From the NCBI RefSeq assembly GCF_036195045.1, contig NZ_CP108100.1, forward strand, positions 4,960,001 to 5,024,000: a DNA stretch of 64,000 nucleotides, read 5' to 3'. Both the position numbers and the translations under genes were made by a program. This DNA comes from Streptomyces sp. NBC_00236 (GTDB lineage: Bacteria > Actinomycetota > Actinomycetes > Streptomycetales > Streptomycetaceae). A model generated the notes under the pieces. It had not been told where the DNA came from. It ran no database searches and saw nothing but the letters and a program-made list of their open reading frames with translations. Each line of letters opens with the position of its first letter. Positions within the stretch are counted from its first letter, which is position 1. Positions 20,652 through 30,489 of this stretch are shown one piece after another.

Positions 20652-22646
20652 TCACCCGGCCGTGCGCGGAATCCGCTTCTCCCAGGTCCGGTGGAAGACG
20701 ACCTCGCCGCCCTCCTTGCAGACCACCTCGTTGGAGGTGATGAAGTCGTCCGCGTCGGCGGAGATCTCGGAGCGCGTCTCGACCAGCACGTCCCAGGCCA
20801 TCTCCGGCCGGTGCAGCCGGATCGTCCAGTCGGAGCGGGTGCGCGCGGAGAGCGGATCGCTCTCCTGGATCGTGTACGTCTCCACCGCGTCCTCGGTGAA
20901 CTCCAGACCGTCCGGGTAGACGCGCGTGCCGCCGTACCGCGGGTCGACCTCCATCCGCCACTCGCCCTTGGCGACGTCACGGACCACCAGCCGCTCGGGT
21001 CGCTGTTCGTCGAGCGTGACGGGGAACACGACGCCGAGCGGCTCGGACTGCTCGGGCTCCTCGAAGCGGATCGAGGGGTCCTCGGTGTGCCGGCGCACCG
21101 GGAGTTCGACGAAGCTGCCGTCGGCGTCCAGGGTGAAGCCCTTCGAACCGGCCTGCGGCCAGATCCACGGCCAGTACGAGGAGGAGACCGCGAGCCTGAT
21201 CCGGTGGCCGGGCGGGAAGGTGTGCCCGATCCCGTTCAGGTCGAAGGTGACGTCCTCGGTCTCGCCGACGGGCCAGTCCTCGGTACGGTCCCGGCCGTCG
21301 CGGGCGGCGAGGTTGAGGACGCCGCGGGTGACGAGGGTGGAGGAGCCGTCGGGGGCGACGTCGCAGAGCCGGGCGACGGCCTGGCCGCGCGGGACGTCCA
21401 TCCGGATCCGCAGCTTCACCCGGGGGCGCCCGAGGATCTCGATCGGGGCGGCCTCCACGGGGAACTCGAAGCAGACCGACTTGGCGTCCTCGTCACGCTG
21501 GTCGGGCGGCAGGTCGGCGTCGTTGCCGAACGGGAAGAACCGGCCGGCGTCCAGCCCGGTCTGCTGCGGTGAGTCGACGATCTGCGGCCCGCCCTGGAGG
21601 GCGTACGCGACCGGCGCCACGTTCTCCGAGGGCCAGCTGGTGTCCCCGACCCAGCGGCCGGGCAGCGTCTCGTAGACCGTGGCCGGCCGGTGCGACTCGC
21701 TGATCCAGGACCGCAGCAGCGGTTCGGACATGACGCCGGTGTCCTTGTCCTTCAGGTGCTGGTCCCACCAGCGCAGCGTCTCCTGGAGGAAGCCGATCCC
21801 GGGCCCGGGCGGCAGTCCGCGGTCGGGGTACTGGTGCGACCAGGGCCCGATCAGCCCGCGGACCTTCTCCGGGGCCAGGTGCTCGACGAGGCGGAGCACG
21901 GTGTCGCGGTACGGGTCGTGCCAGCCGCCGACCGCGAGGACGTTCGCCTTGATGGCGGAGTAGTCCTCGCAGACACTGCCGTGCTTCCAGTAGTCGTCGC
22001 GCGTCTGGTGCGACAGCCAGGTGTGGATGAAGGGGTCCACGGCTTCGAGCCGGTCCAGCCACATCTGCCGCCAGTCGTCGCCGACGTCCGCCGGGTCCGG
22101 CGGCCGGCAGACGAACGCCAGCATGGTGGCCGCCCAGGCGTGCATGTCCACGGCGAGGACCGAGCCGCCCATGTAGTGGACGTCGTTGTCGTAGCGGTCG
22201 TCGGCCGAGCACACCGTGACGATGGCCTTCAGCGGCTCGGGGGCGAGCGCGGCGATCTGGAGCGAGTTGAAGCCGCCCCACGAGATGCCGAACATGCCGA
22301 CCCGGCCCGAGCACCACTCCTGCTGGGCCAGCCAGTGGATGACGGCGACCCCGTCGGCCAGCTCCTGCGCGTCGTACTCGTCGCCCGGCATGCCCTCGCT
22401 GTTGCCGTGCCCGCGCACGTCGACCCGGACCGAGGCGTAGCCGTGGCCCGCGTACCAGGGGTGGCGCTGCCAGTCCCGCGGCGCGGTCCAGTCGCTCAGC
22501 CGGTACGGCAGGTACTCCAGCAGCGCGGGCACGGGTTCGTCGGTGACCGGCCGCCAGATCCGGGCGTACAGCTGGGTGCCGTCCGGGAGCGGGACGTAGA
22601 TGTCCTCGCGGGTGGTCTCGTACGGGAAAGAGGTCTGGATGTGCAT
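20652..22646 (-). CDS. CocE/NonD family (S15) alpha/beta hydrolase
   Basis: This 664-residue protein belongs to the CocE/X-Pro dipeptidyl-peptidase S15 group of acyl esterases/peptidases. The N-terminal half is an alpha/beta hydrolase with the nucleophile elbow GISWGG (S122) and an Asp/His in the later part; the C-terminal half (from about residue 390) is the jelly-roll domain typical of CocE. The substrate cannot be told from sequence. It lies 11 bases after the peptide-transporter gene on the same strand, so a role in handling imported peptides or esters is plausible inference. Confidence 0.88.
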   Translation of the reverse strand: MHIQTSFPYETTREDIYVPLPDGTQLYARIWRPVTDEPVPALLEYLPYRLSDWTAPRDWQRHPWYAGHGYASVRVDVRGHGNSEGMPGDEYDAQELADGVAVIHWLAQQEWCSGRVGMFGISWGGFNSLQIAALAPEPLKAIVTVCSADDRYDNDVHYMGGSVLAVDMHAWAATMLAFVCRPPDPADVGDDWRQMWLDRLEAVDPFIHTWLSHQTRDDYWKHGSVCEDYSAIKANVLAVGGWHDPYRDTVLRLVEHLAPEKVRGLIGPWSHQYPDRGLPPGPGIGFLQETLRWWDQHLKDKDTGVMSEPLLRSWISESHRPATVYETLPGRWVGDTSWPSENVAPVAYALQGGPQIVDSPQQTGLDAGRFFPFGNDADLPPDQRDEDAKSVCFEFPVEAAPIEILGRPRVKLRIRMDVPRGQAVARLCDVAPDGSSTLVTRGVLNLAARDGRDRTEDWPVGETEDVTFDLNGIGHTFPPGHRIRLAVSSSYWPWIWPQAGSKGFTLDADGSFVELPVRRHTEDPSIRFEEPEQSEPLGVVFPVTLDEQRPERLVVRDVAKGEWRMEVDPRYGGTRVYPDGLEFTEDAVETYTIQESDPLSARTRSDWTIRLHRPEMAWDVLVETRSEISADADDFITSNEVVCKEGGEVVFHRTWEKRIPRTAG

Positions 22647-22657
22647 GGGGGGCTACC

Positions 22658-24157
22658 TCAGTGGACGGGGTGCATGGTGCGCCTGAGCCAGGGGGCGGCG
22701 GCGATGACGGCCACACCGGCCGCGACCGCGATGGCGCCATTGACACCGAAGTAGGCGGGGTTGGAGACCTCGCCGTACAGCTTCACGATCTGTGCCTGGA
22801 TGCCGTTGGCGAGGGCCAGGGAGAGGAACCAGAGCGCCATCGTCTGGCTGGCGAACGCCTTCGGGGCGAGCTTGGTGGTCGCGGACATGCCGGAGGTCTC
22901 CAGCAGGATGTCGCCGAGTCCGAGCAGCAGGTACGAGCCGACGATCCACCAGGCGGCCATCTTGTACGTGTCCGAGGAGTGCCCGGAGGTGGGCAGGACC
23001 ATCAGCAGGAACGAGAGCCCGCCGAGGATCACCCCGATCGCGATCTTGTTGGACGCGTGCGGCTGGCGCGGCCCCATCTTCGCCCAGACGGCCGCGACCA
23101 CCGGGGCGAGCGCCACCTCGAAGGCCCCGAGCGCGGAGGCGTACCAGCTGGCCGGGAAGTGGAAGCCGAAGATCTCCGTGCGGGCGTTGGTCGACGCGAG
23201 CAGCATCATCGTCGAGTACGCCTGGAAGAGGATGAAGTTGAACACGACGGAGGCCAGGAACAGCACCACGTACGGGCGCAGCCTGCCGCGTTCCTCCGCG
23301 GTGACCCGGGGGCTCCTGAACATCACCGCGAAGTACACGACCGGCGCGATCACGGAGACGAGGGTGAGCAGGTCGACGAAGCGGTCCATCGTCAGCCAGC
23401 CCGCCAGGGCCAGCGCGGTCGCGACGGCGGCGACCACGACGATGCCGATGACGATGAGCCGGACCGCCCGGCGCATGGGTCCGGGAGCCAGGGCGAATTC
23501 GGCGGTGTTCTTACGCCCGGCCAGGTGACGGCGGCCCAGCACGTACTGGATCAGGCCGAGCGTCATGCCGAAGGCGGCGGCCGAGAAGCCCCAGTGCCAG
23601 CTCGCGTGGTCACCGAGCCAGCCGGTGATCAGCGGGCCGAGGAACGCGCCGATGTTGATGCCCATGTAGTAGAGGGCGAAGCCGGCGTCGCGGCGCTCGT
23701 CGTCGGTGCGGTAGAGCTTGCCGACCATGGTGGCGACATTGGGCTTGAGCAGGCCCGTTCCGGCACTGATCAGCCCCAGGCCGACCCAGGTCATGGCATC
23801 GGTGGGCACCGCCATGGCGTAATGGCCGATGGCGATGAGGATGCCGCCGTACAGGACGGCGCGGTACGAGCCGAGGATCCGGTCCGCCAGCCAGCCGCCG
23901 GCCACGGAGACCAGGTAGACGAGGGTTCCGTAGGCGGCGGAGACCGAGGCGGCGGTGCCGGCCTCCATCCCCATGCCGCCGTTGGCGACGGTGTCGGCGA
24001 AGTAGAGGACCAGGATCGCCTGCATGCCGAGGAACGAGAACCGCTCCCAGACCTCCAGGCCGGACAGGGTCATCAGACCCCGTGGCTGGCCGAAGAAGGC
24101 ATGGTCGTCGCCCGGCGGCGGCTGGGTCGGTTCGGTGTCGGTGGCGGTGTGGGACAA
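22658..24157 (-). CDS. POT/PTR family oligopeptide:proton symporter
   Basis: This 499-residue membrane protein is a proton-dependent oligopeptide transporter of the major facilitator superfamily. The family segment FFGQPRGLMTLSGLEVWERFSF, holding the ExxER-type proton motif (here EVWERF), is at residues 19-40, followed by about fourteen hydrophobic helices. The frame is open far upstream, but the TTG at 24157 has AGGAG eight bases before it and fits the family length. It heads a two-gene operon with the CocE-type hydrolase and is divergent from the polyprenyl synthase. Confidence 0.88.
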   Translation of the reverse strand: MSHTATDTEPTQPPPGDDHAFFGQPRGLMTLSGLEVWERFSFLGMQAILVLYFADTVANGGMGMEAGTAASVSAAYGTLVYLVSVAGGWLADRILGSYRAVLYGGILIAIGHYAMAVPTDAMTWVGLGLISAGTGLLKPNVATMVGKLYRTDDERRDAGFALYYMGINIGAFLGPLITGWLGDHASWHWGFSAAAFGMTLGLIQYVLGRRHLAGRKNTAEFALAPGPMRRAVRLIVIGIVVVAAVATALALAGWLTMDRFVDLLTLVSVIAPVVYFAVMFRSPRVTAEERGRLRPYVVLFLASVVFNFILFQAYSTMMLLASTNARTEIFGFHFPASWYASALGAFEVALAPVVAAVWAKMGPRQPHASNKIAIGVILGGLSFLLMVLPTSGHSSDTYKMAAWWIVGSYLLLGLGDILLETSGMSATTKLAPKAFASQTMALWFLSLALANGIQAQIVKLYGEVSNPAYFGVNGAIAVAAGVAVIAAAPWLRRTMHPVH

Positions 24158-24313
24158 AGGGACAACTCCTGATCGTATGAGCTGATCCCGAACATACCGG
24201 CGGTGGCGGGAAGGCGCCCACGGTGATCCAAACAGGACCGGATACGCTGACTTGAGTGATGACAGCGACACATCGACATTCCGTGTGATCGTCAGCAGAC
24301 AGGAGATCCCCTC

Positions 24314-25324
24314 GTGACCGTCGTCGGGCCGTTCGGACTGAGCGTGCGGGACCAGGCTCTTGAGGCCGGTGTCCAGGCCGGTTTGGCTGCTGTCGAGTCG
24401 GGGCTGCTCGATGCCACCAAGAGCGAGGTCCCGTTCATCACGGAGGCCGCCCAGCACCTGGTGCGCGCGGGCGGCAAACGGTTCCGGCCCCTGCTGGCGA
24501 TGCTCGCCGCCCAGTTCGGTGACGCCGACGCCCCGGGCGTGGTGCCCGCCGCCGTGGTCGTCGAGCTGACCCACCTCGCGACGCTGTACCACGACGACGT
24601 GATGGACGAGGCCGACGTACGCCGCGGAGTCGACAGTGCCAATTCCCGCTGGGGCAACTCGGTGGCCGTGCTGACCGGCGACTTTCTCTTCGCGCGCGCG
24701 TCGCACATCCTGGCCGACCTCGGCCCCGAGGCCGTCCGTATCCAGGCCGAGGCGTTCGAGCGCCTGGTCACCGGCCAGATCCTGGAGACCGCGGGACCGC
24801 GCGACGGGCGCGACCCCGTCGAGCACTACCTCGACGTGATGCGCGGCAAGACCGGCTCACTGATCGCCGTGGCCTGCCGCTTCGGCGCGATGATGTCCGG
24901 CGCCGACGAGTCGACGACCGACATCCTCACCCAGTACGGGGAGCGCCTCGGCGTCGCCTTCCAGCTCGCCGACGACGTCCTCGACATCGCGTCCGACTCC
25001 CACGAGTCCGGCAAGACCCCCGGCACCGACCTCCTCGAAGGCATCCCGACCCTGCCGGTGCTCCACCTGAGGGCGCAGGCCGCGGCCGACGGCAAGCCGG
25101 ACGACCTGGAGCTCGTCGAACTGCTGGACGGCGACCTGAACGAGCCCGGCCGGCTCGACGAGGCACTGCGCCGGCTGCGCGCCCACCCCGCGCTCGACCA
25201 GGCACGACGCGACACGGTCCGGTACGCGCAGGAGGCGCGGGCCACCCTGAAGCCGCTGCCCTCGTGCTACGCCAAGGACGCGCTGGAAGAGATGTGCGAC
25301 GCCGTGGTGCACCGCGCGGGCTGA
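24314..25324 (+). CDS. Polyprenyl (heptaprenyl-type) diphosphate synthase
   Basis: This is a 336-residue trans-isoprenyl diphosphate synthase that condenses isopentenyl units, probably to make the menaquinone side chain. Both aspartate motifs are present: DDVMD (D94-D98) and DDVLD (D220-D224). GGKRFRP near residue 53 is the substrate-binding arginine block. There is no bulky aromatic pair before the first motif, consistent with a long-chain product; exact chain length is not decidable here. The GTG at 24314 follows AGGAGATCCCCTC. Its position near two complex I operons fits quinone biosynthesis. Confidence 0.88.
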   Translation: MTVVGPFGLSVRDQALEAGVQAGLAAVESGLLDATKSEVPFITEAAQHLVRAGGKRFRPLLAMLAAQFGDADAPGVVPAAVVVELTHLATLYHDDVMDEADVRRGVDSANSRWGNSVAVLTGDFLFARASHILADLGPEAVRIQAEAFERLVTGQILETAGPRDGRDPVEHYLDVMRGKTGSLIAVACRFGAMMSGADESTTDILTQYGERLGVAFQLADDVLDIASDSHESGKTPGTDLLEGIPTLPVLHLRAQAAADGKPDDLELVELLDGDLNEPGRLDEALRRLRAHPALDQARRDTVRYAQEARATLKPLPSCYAKDALEEMCDAVVHRAG

Positions 25325-25540
25325 GCGCCTGCTTCCCGACCCCTACTGGTCGGCGGAGAAACCGCCCCTCGGTGTCATCCCGGAGAGGTAGGCGGAGTTG
25401 CTCCCGCGGGTTGACGCCTGAAGCCGCCCGATTTGGTCAGATGGAGAACAACCACTCCTGAGCGAATCGGGCGAGAATGGCGGCACGGAGTGGACGAGTG
25501 CATCCGGAAGGAAGCCGCCGACCACGGAGGTAGGGCACAC

Positions 25541-26779
25541 ATGGCACCGAACGACAGCGCAGACACCAACGGCTCGGCAGTGCGGGGCACCACGGTCGCC
25601 GGCGCAGGCCGCCGGAAGGCGGTGCGCTACATCGTCCCCGTCGCGGTGGCGGGGGTGGCGGCCGCGACGATCGGGCTGGTCCCGGCGCTCGCGAGCTCGG
25701 GAGACCCCGATCTGCCGAAGATCACCGCGCAGGAACTCATCGAGAAGATCGCCGCCTCGGACACGCAGCAGCTCTCCGGCACGGTGAAGATCAGCACCGA
25801 CCTCGGGATCCCGTCGATGGGCGGCCTGGCCGGCTCCTTCGCCCCCGACGGCGGGGGCGACCAGGGTTCGGCGAGCGCCGACCCGCAGAAGAAGCTCACG
25901 GAACTGGCCTCGGGCACCCACACCCTCCGGGTGGCCGCCGACGGCCCCGACAAGCAGCGCCTGTCCATCCTGGACGACGCGTCCGAGTACAGCCTGATCC
26001 ACAACGGGGATCAGGTGTGGGCGTACGACAGCAAGTCCAACGCGGTGTACCACGCCGAGAGCGCCGGGAACGCACACGACAAGGCCGGCCGGGGCAAGGA
26101 GCAGACCGCCCCCGACGGCGTACCCACCACCCCGAAGGCACTGGCCGATCAGGCTCTGAAGGCCGCCGACGGCACGACGTCCGTCACGGTCGACGGCACC
26201 GCGCAGGTCGCCGGGCGCGACGCGTACCGTCTGGTCGTCAAGCCCGAGCAGAGCGGCTCCACGATCGGCTCGATCACCATCGCGGTGGACGCGGAGACCG
26301 GCGTACCGCTCAAGTTCACCCTGCGGCCCAGCAGCGGCGGCAAGGCGGCGGTCGACGCCGGGTTCACCACGGTCGACTTCGGCAAGCCCGACGCGTCCTC
26401 GTTCTCCTTCACCCCGCCCAAGGGCGCCGAGGTGACCGAGGCGGACGAGGCGGAGGGCCACGGGAAGGCCGAGGCCGAGAAGGCGATGGGCGACCTGAGC
26501 GCCTTCGAGGGCATGAACGTGATCGGCAAGGGCTGGAACACCGTCGCCGAGATCAAGACCCCCGGCGGGGCAGCCCTCCCGTCGGCGGAATCGGGCGAGG
26601 TACCGGCCGGGGCGCAGCAGTTCCTGGACGCCCTCGGCGACAAGGTCACCGGAAAGTTCGGCTCGGGCACGGTCTTCAAGACCCGCCTGGTCAACGCCCT
26701 GATGACGGACGACGGCCGTGTCTACGTCGGCGCGGTCACCAAGGACGCGCTGGTGGACGCGGCGAACCAGGCCGGCTGA
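25541..26779 (+). CDS. LolA-like exported protein
   Basis: This 412-residue protein has an N-terminal membrane/signal segment (about residues 28-48, ending ALASSG) and an extracellular beta-rich body resembling LolA/LppX-type lipoprotein-sorting proteins, with GTVKISTDLG, RLSILDDASEYSLIHNGDQVWAYDS and YRLVVKPEQSGSTIGSITIAVD strands. Gram-positive members probably bind lipids at the cell surface; the ligand is unknown. The ATG follows GGAGGT by eight bases. A terminator separates it from the ABC transporter downstream, so linkage to that is uncertain. A Lys/Glu-rich stretch lies near residue 300. Confidence 0.75.
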   Translation: MAPNDSADTNGSAVRGTTVAGAGRRKAVRYIVPVAVAGVAAATIGLVPALASSGDPDLPKITAQELIEKIAASDTQQLSGTVKISTDLGIPSMGGLAGSFAPDGGGDQGSASADPQKKLTELASGTHTLRVAADGPDKQRLSILDDASEYSLIHNGDQVWAYDSKSNAVYHAESAGNAHDKAGRGKEQTAPDGVPTTPKALADQALKAADGTTSVTVDGTAQVAGRDAYRLVVKPEQSGSTIGSITIAVDAETGVPLKFTLRPSSGGKAAVDAGFTTVDFGKPDASSFSFTPPKGAEVTEADEAEGHGKAEAEKAMGDLSAFEGMNVIGKGWNTVAEIKTPGGAALPSAESGEVPAGAQQFLDALGDKVTGKFGSGTVFKTRLVNALMTDDGRVYVGAVTKDALVDAANQAG

Positions 26780-26810
26780 CACCACTTCGTACGCCGTCCC
26801 GCTCCGGCAC

Positions 26811-26851
26811 CGCCCCGTCCCGCCGTAGCCTCCGTACGGCGGGACGGGGCG
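26811..26851 (+). terminator. Terminator after the LolA-like gene
   Basis: A 17-bp perfect stem (26811-26827 with 26835-26851, loop of seven) lies 31 bases after the stop codon, upstream of the ABC transporter. Confidence 0.85.
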
Positions 26852-26881
26852 AACGCGAAACGGGCGACCTGGGGAGCACAC

Positions 26882-27835
26882 ATGACAGAGGCCGACACCG
26901 TGCCCGTGATCGAGACACGGGGTCTCACCAAGCGGTACCGGGGCGGCCAGCTCGCCGTCGACGGGCTCGATCTCGCCGTTCCGGGCGGCAGCGTCTTCGG
27001 TTTCCTCGGGCCCAACGGCTCCGGGAAGACCACCACGATCCGGATGCTGATGGGCCTGATCGATCCGACGTCCGGCACCGCGAGCGTCCTGGGCCGCCCC
27101 ATGCCGGACGCGACCCGCAGCGTGCTGCCCGAGGTCGGGGCGCTGATCGAAGGCCCCGCGCTGTACGGGTTCCTGAGCGGCCGGGACAACCTCGTGCGCT
27201 TCGACTGCGCCGACCCCACCGCCGATCCGCGCACCCGTGGCGCCCGCGTCGGCGACGCCCTGGAACGGGTCGGGCTGGCCGCCGCGGCCGGCAAGAAGGC
27301 CCGGGCCTACTCGCTCGGCATGAAGCAGCGGCTCGGCCTCGCCGCCGCCCTGCTCCGGCCCCGCAGGCTGCTCGTCCTGGACGAGCCGACCAATGGCCTG
27401 GACCCGCAGGGCATGCGGGAGATCCGCGCCCTGATCCGGGAGCTGGCCGCCGAGGGCACCACGGTGTTCCTCTCCTCCCACCTCCTCGACGAGATCGAGC
27501 AGGTCTGCACGCACGCCGCGGTCATGGCCCGGGGCCGCCTGATCACCCAGGGACCGGTCGCCGACCTCGCCGCGGGCTCGCTCGGCCGGCTCGCCGTCAC
27601 CACACCGGACCCGGCCGACGCCGCCCGCGTCCTGAAGGAGCACGGCATCACCGGCATCACCCTCGACGGCGACCGGGTCCGGGCGGACTCCCCGGCCGGC
27701 ACCGTCGAACTCGCGGACCTGAACGCGGCCCTGGTCCACGCAGGCATCCGGGTCCGTTCCTTCGGCGTCGAACGGGCCTCGCTGGAGGACGCGTTCGTCG
27801 CACTGACCGGAGAGGGATTCGATGTCGCAGGCTGA
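26882..27835 (+). CDS. ABC transporter ATP-binding protein
   Basis: This 317-residue ATPase of the DrrA/CcmA/NatA-like exporter type has Walker A GPNGSGKT (K49), the signature SLGMKQRLGLA, Walker B LLVLDEPTNGLDP and the switch histidine in SSHLLDE. The C-terminal ~90 residues form the extra domain seen in this family. It overlaps the permease gene by 14 bases. The cargo is unknown; drug, lipid or peptide export are all possible. GGGGAG precedes the ATG. Confidence 0.92.
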   Translation: MTEADTVPVIETRGLTKRYRGGQLAVDGLDLAVPGGSVFGFLGPNGSGKTTTIRMLMGLIDPTSGTASVLGRPMPDATRSVLPEVGALIEGPALYGFLSGRDNLVRFDCADPTADPRTRGARVGDALERVGLAAAAGKKARAYSLGMKQRLGLAAALLRPRRLLVLDEPTNGLDPQGMREIRALIRELAAEGTTVFLSSHLLDEIEQVCTHAAVMARGRLITQGPVADLAAGSLGRLAVTTPDPADAARVLKEHGITGITLDGDRVRADSPAGTVELADLNAALVHAGIRVRSFGVERASLEDAFVALTGEGFDVAG

Positions 27836-28712
27836 ACTCGCACCGGCCGGGACCACCAGGGACCGGCAGGGCCCGCTGTGGACACTCGGCATCCTGCGCT
27901 CCGAACTGACCACCACCCTGCGCCGCTGGCGCACCCTCGCCCTGCTCGGTGTGCTGGCCGCCGTCCCCGTACTGATCGGGATCGCGGTCCGCATCGAGAC
28001 GGCCGACGGTTCGCCGGCCGGTCCCGGCGAGGGCGGCGCAGGCCCCGCGTTCCTCTCCCAGGTCACCAACAACGGCCTCTTCCTGGTCTTCGCCTCCCTC
28101 GCCGCGGTCCTCCCGGTCTTCCTCCCGATGGCGGTGGGCGTCGTCGCGGGCGACTCGGTGGCGGGCGAGGCCGGCGCGGGAACGCTGCGCTACCTCCTGG
28201 TCGCACCGGCCGGCCGCACCCGGCTGCTCCTCGCCAAGTACGCCTCCACCCTGGTCTTCTGCCTGATCGCGACCCTGGTCGTCGCCGCCTCCGCACTGGC
28301 CGTGGGCGCGCTGCTCTTCCCCGTGGACGACCTCACGACGATCTCCGGGACCCGGATCAGCTTCGGCGAGGGACTGCTCCGGGCGGGCCTCGTCGCGGTG
28401 GCGGTCGCGGCGTCACTGATCGGATTCGCGGCACTCGGACTCTTCGTGTCGACCCTCACCAACAGCGGGATCGCGGCCATGGCGGCGACGGTCGGGGTGC
28501 TGATCACCGTGCAGATCCTGGACGCGATCCCGCAGCTGAGCGGGATCGCCCCCTACCTCTTCTCGCACTACTGGCTGTCCTTCTCGGACCTGCTGCGCGA
28601 GCCGTTCTACTGGGACGAGGTGCTGAAGAACCTGGAGTTGCAGGCGCTGTACGCGGCGGTGTTCGGCTCGGCGGCCTGGGCCCGTTTCACGGCGAAGGAC
28701 ATCACGGCCTGA
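27822..28712 (+). CDS. ABC transporter permease (ABC-2 type)
   Basis: This 296-residue membrane protein has six hydrophobic segments and is the partner of the preceding ATPase. The second and third segments contain GVVAGDSVAGEAGAGTLRYLLVAP, the usual ABC-2 pattern after which the membrane helices continue. It starts within the ATPase gene at the ATG 27822. The pair is followed after ~200 bases by a TetR regulator that may control it. Confidence 0.88.
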   Translation: MSQAELAPAGTTRDRQGPLWTLGILRSELTTTLRRWRTLALLGVLAAVPVLIGIAVRIETADGSPAGPGEGGAGPAFLSQVTNNGLFLVFASLAAVLPVFLPMAVGVVAGDSVAGEAGAGTLRYLLVAPAGRTRLLLAKYASTLVFCLIATLVVAASALAVGALLFPVDDLTTISGTRISFGEGLLRAGLVAVAVAASLIGFAALGLFVSTLTNSGIAAMAATVGVLITVQILDAIPQLSGIAPYLFSHYWLSFSDLLREPFYWDEVLKNLELQALYAAVFGSAAWARFTAKDITA

Positions 28713-28897
28713 CGGGAGCGGCTCCGGCACCCGTACCGTCGGCCGGCGAGCCGTCCCCCGATCGGCTCGTCGCGGCACGAACGGCACGAACGGTGCGAAA
28801 GGCAAGGAACGAGCCGACACGGTACGTTCCGTTTCCCGCATGGGCATTGTTCGACTTCTGGCGACGGACTGTCAACAAGGATTGGCTCGATCGGACC

Positions 28898-28903
28898 TAT
28901 GCT
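28898..28903 (+). promoter_or_regulatory. -10 box (TATGCT) for the TetR gene, leaderless start
   Basis: TATGCT ends seven bases before the A of the ATG at 28910, which would put transcription start on or next to the start codon. No ribosome-binding site is visible before the ATG, consistent with a leaderless mRNA. Confidence 0.5.
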
Positions 28904-28909
28904 CACCGA

Positions 28910-29500
28910 ATGATCACATCGCCGAGTTCGCTGCGCCGGAGCGAGAGCTCACGCAGGGCGACGCTGGAGGCCGCCCTCGACCTCTGCACCGAGAAGGGGT
29001 ACGGCCGAGTCACGGTCGAGGCCATCGCGGCCCGGGCGGGCGTCAGCAAGAAGACGATCTACCGCTGGTGGCCGTCGAAGAGCGCGGTGCTGCTGGAGGC
29101 GTTCACGGAGGCCCTGGTCACCGCCACCCCGTTCGCCTACACCGGCGACATCGCCGCGGACCTGCGCACCCATGTGACGGGCGCGGTGAGGTTCCTCGCC
29201 GATCCGCCCTTCGGTCCCGCGTACGCCGGCATACTCTCCGAGCTCCACCACGACGACGCCCTGGCCGAAACGGTCCGCACCCAACTGATCGATCCCCGCT
29301 TCGAAGCCGCCGTCGACCGCCTGCGCGGCGCCCAGCAACAGGGCCAGATCCCGCCGGGCGCCGATCTGCGCCTGGCGGTGGAGATGCTCTACGGCCCGGT
29401 CTACTACCGCCACGTCCTGCGCAAGCCGATGCAGGACGAGGGGACGGTGGGGGCGCTGGTCGGGCACGTGCTGCGGTCGCTGGGGGCGGGGGAGGGCTGA
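28910..29500 (+). CDS. TetR family transcriptional regulator
   Basis: This 196-residue regulator has an N-terminal helix-turn-helix at about residues 10-58 (TLEAALDLCTEKGYGRVTV, AIAARAGVSKKTIYRWWPSK), the TetR signature. The C-terminal ~130 residues are the ligand-binding/dimer domain, of the type with a conserved FLADPPFGPAYAGILSE segment. The frame is open across the ABC permease gene, but the ATG at 28910 is where the family begins. It probably represses itself or the ABC exporter upstream; the ligand is unknown. It is convergent with the HAD phosphatase. Confidence 0.9.
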   Translation: MITSPSSLRRSESSRRATLEAALDLCTEKGYGRVTVEAIAARAGVSKKTIYRWWPSKSAVLLEAFTEALVTATPFAYTGDIAADLRTHVTGAVRFLADPPFGPAYAGILSELHHDDALAETVRTQLIDPRFEAAVDRLRGAQQQGQIPPGADLRLAVEMLYGPVYYRHVLRKPMQDEGTVGALVGHVLRSLGAGEG

Positions 29501-29682
29501 CGGGCGACGCCCTGGGGGCCAGTCCGGCGGAGCAGCACCTCACGCAACTCGGAGTCGAGAGCGATGTGCGCGCCCACCCTGCGACGAGGCCGCCCCTGCC
29601 GCGCCCACTTACCAGCAGCGCCCCGTCAACGCGCCCGTCGCACCCGTGATTCGCTCTCAACTTCCGGGCCCCGGCGGCGGCG

Positions 29683-30489
29683 TCAGCCGAAGACGCGTTC
29701 CAGGACCACGGCGACCCCGTCCTCCTCGTGGGACAGCGTGACTTCGTCCGCCGCCGCCCGCAGGAGCGGGTGGGCATTGGCCATCGCCACGCCGTACCCG
29801 CAACTTCGGAACATCGGGAGGTCGTTGGGCATATCGCCGAAGGCGATCGCGGTCGCCGGGTCCAGGCCCAGGTGCTCGGCGGCCGCCGCGATTCCGGCGC
29901 CCTTGTCGATGCCGTACGGCTGGAGTTCGACCGTTCCCGGGCCGGAATGCGTGACGGTGGCGAGGTCCCCGACCGCCGCGTGGGCGGCGGCTGCCAGGGC
30001 GTCGTCGTCCAGGTCCGGGTGACGGATCAGCACCTTGACGACCGGGGCGGCCCACAACTCGTCCCGGTGTCGGGCGCGCTGGGCCGGCAGCGCGGGGTGC
30101 GGCATCCGGTAGCCGGGCTCGATCAGGGTCCGGCCGTCGGGCCCGTCCTGGTCCACCGCCGCAAAGACCTGGCCGACCTGCGCCTCGATCTTGCCGAGCG
30201 CCGCGTCGGCCGACTCCCGGTCAAGGGTGACTGTGTGGACGATGTGCCCCGCCCCGGCGTCGTACAGCTGCGTCCCCTGACCGCAGACCGCGAGCCCTTG
30301 GTAGTCCAGGGCCGCGAGCAGTGCCCGCACTCCGGGCACCGGCCGGCCGGTGACCACGAGGTGCCGGGCTCCGGCGGCTGCGGCGAGGCCGAGCGCCGCG
30401 CGGGTGCGAGGGCTCACGGTGTCGTCGCGACGCAACAGGGTGCCGTCCAGGTCCGTGGCGACGAGGGCATATGCGGGCGGGAAGGGCAT
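29683..30489 (-). CDS. HAD superfamily (Cof type IIB) phosphatase
   Basis: This 268-residue hydrolase shows the haloacid-dehalogenase motifs: ATDLDGTLL with catalytic D13 and D15, VTGRP (motif II), and GDMPNDLPMF (motif IV). The C2-type cap lies between residues ~85 and 185. Members dephosphorylate sugar phosphates, flavin nucleotides or other small phosphates; which one is not decidable. It is a single gene, convergent with the TetR gene and followed upstream by the inverted-repeat element. Confidence 0.88.
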   Translation of the reverse strand: MPFPPAYALVATDLDGTLLRRDDTVSPRTRAALGLAAAAGARHLVVTGRPVPGVRALLAALDYQGLAVCGQGTQLYDAGAGHIVHTVTLDRESADAALGKIEAQVGQVFAAVDQDGPDGRTLIEPGYRMPHPALPAQRARHRDELWAAPVVKVLIRHPDLDDDALAAAAHAAVGDLATVTHSGPGTVELQPYGIDKGAGIAAAAEHLGLDPATAIAFGDMPNDLPMFRSCGYGVAMANAHPLLRAAADEVTLSHEEDGVAVVLERVFG

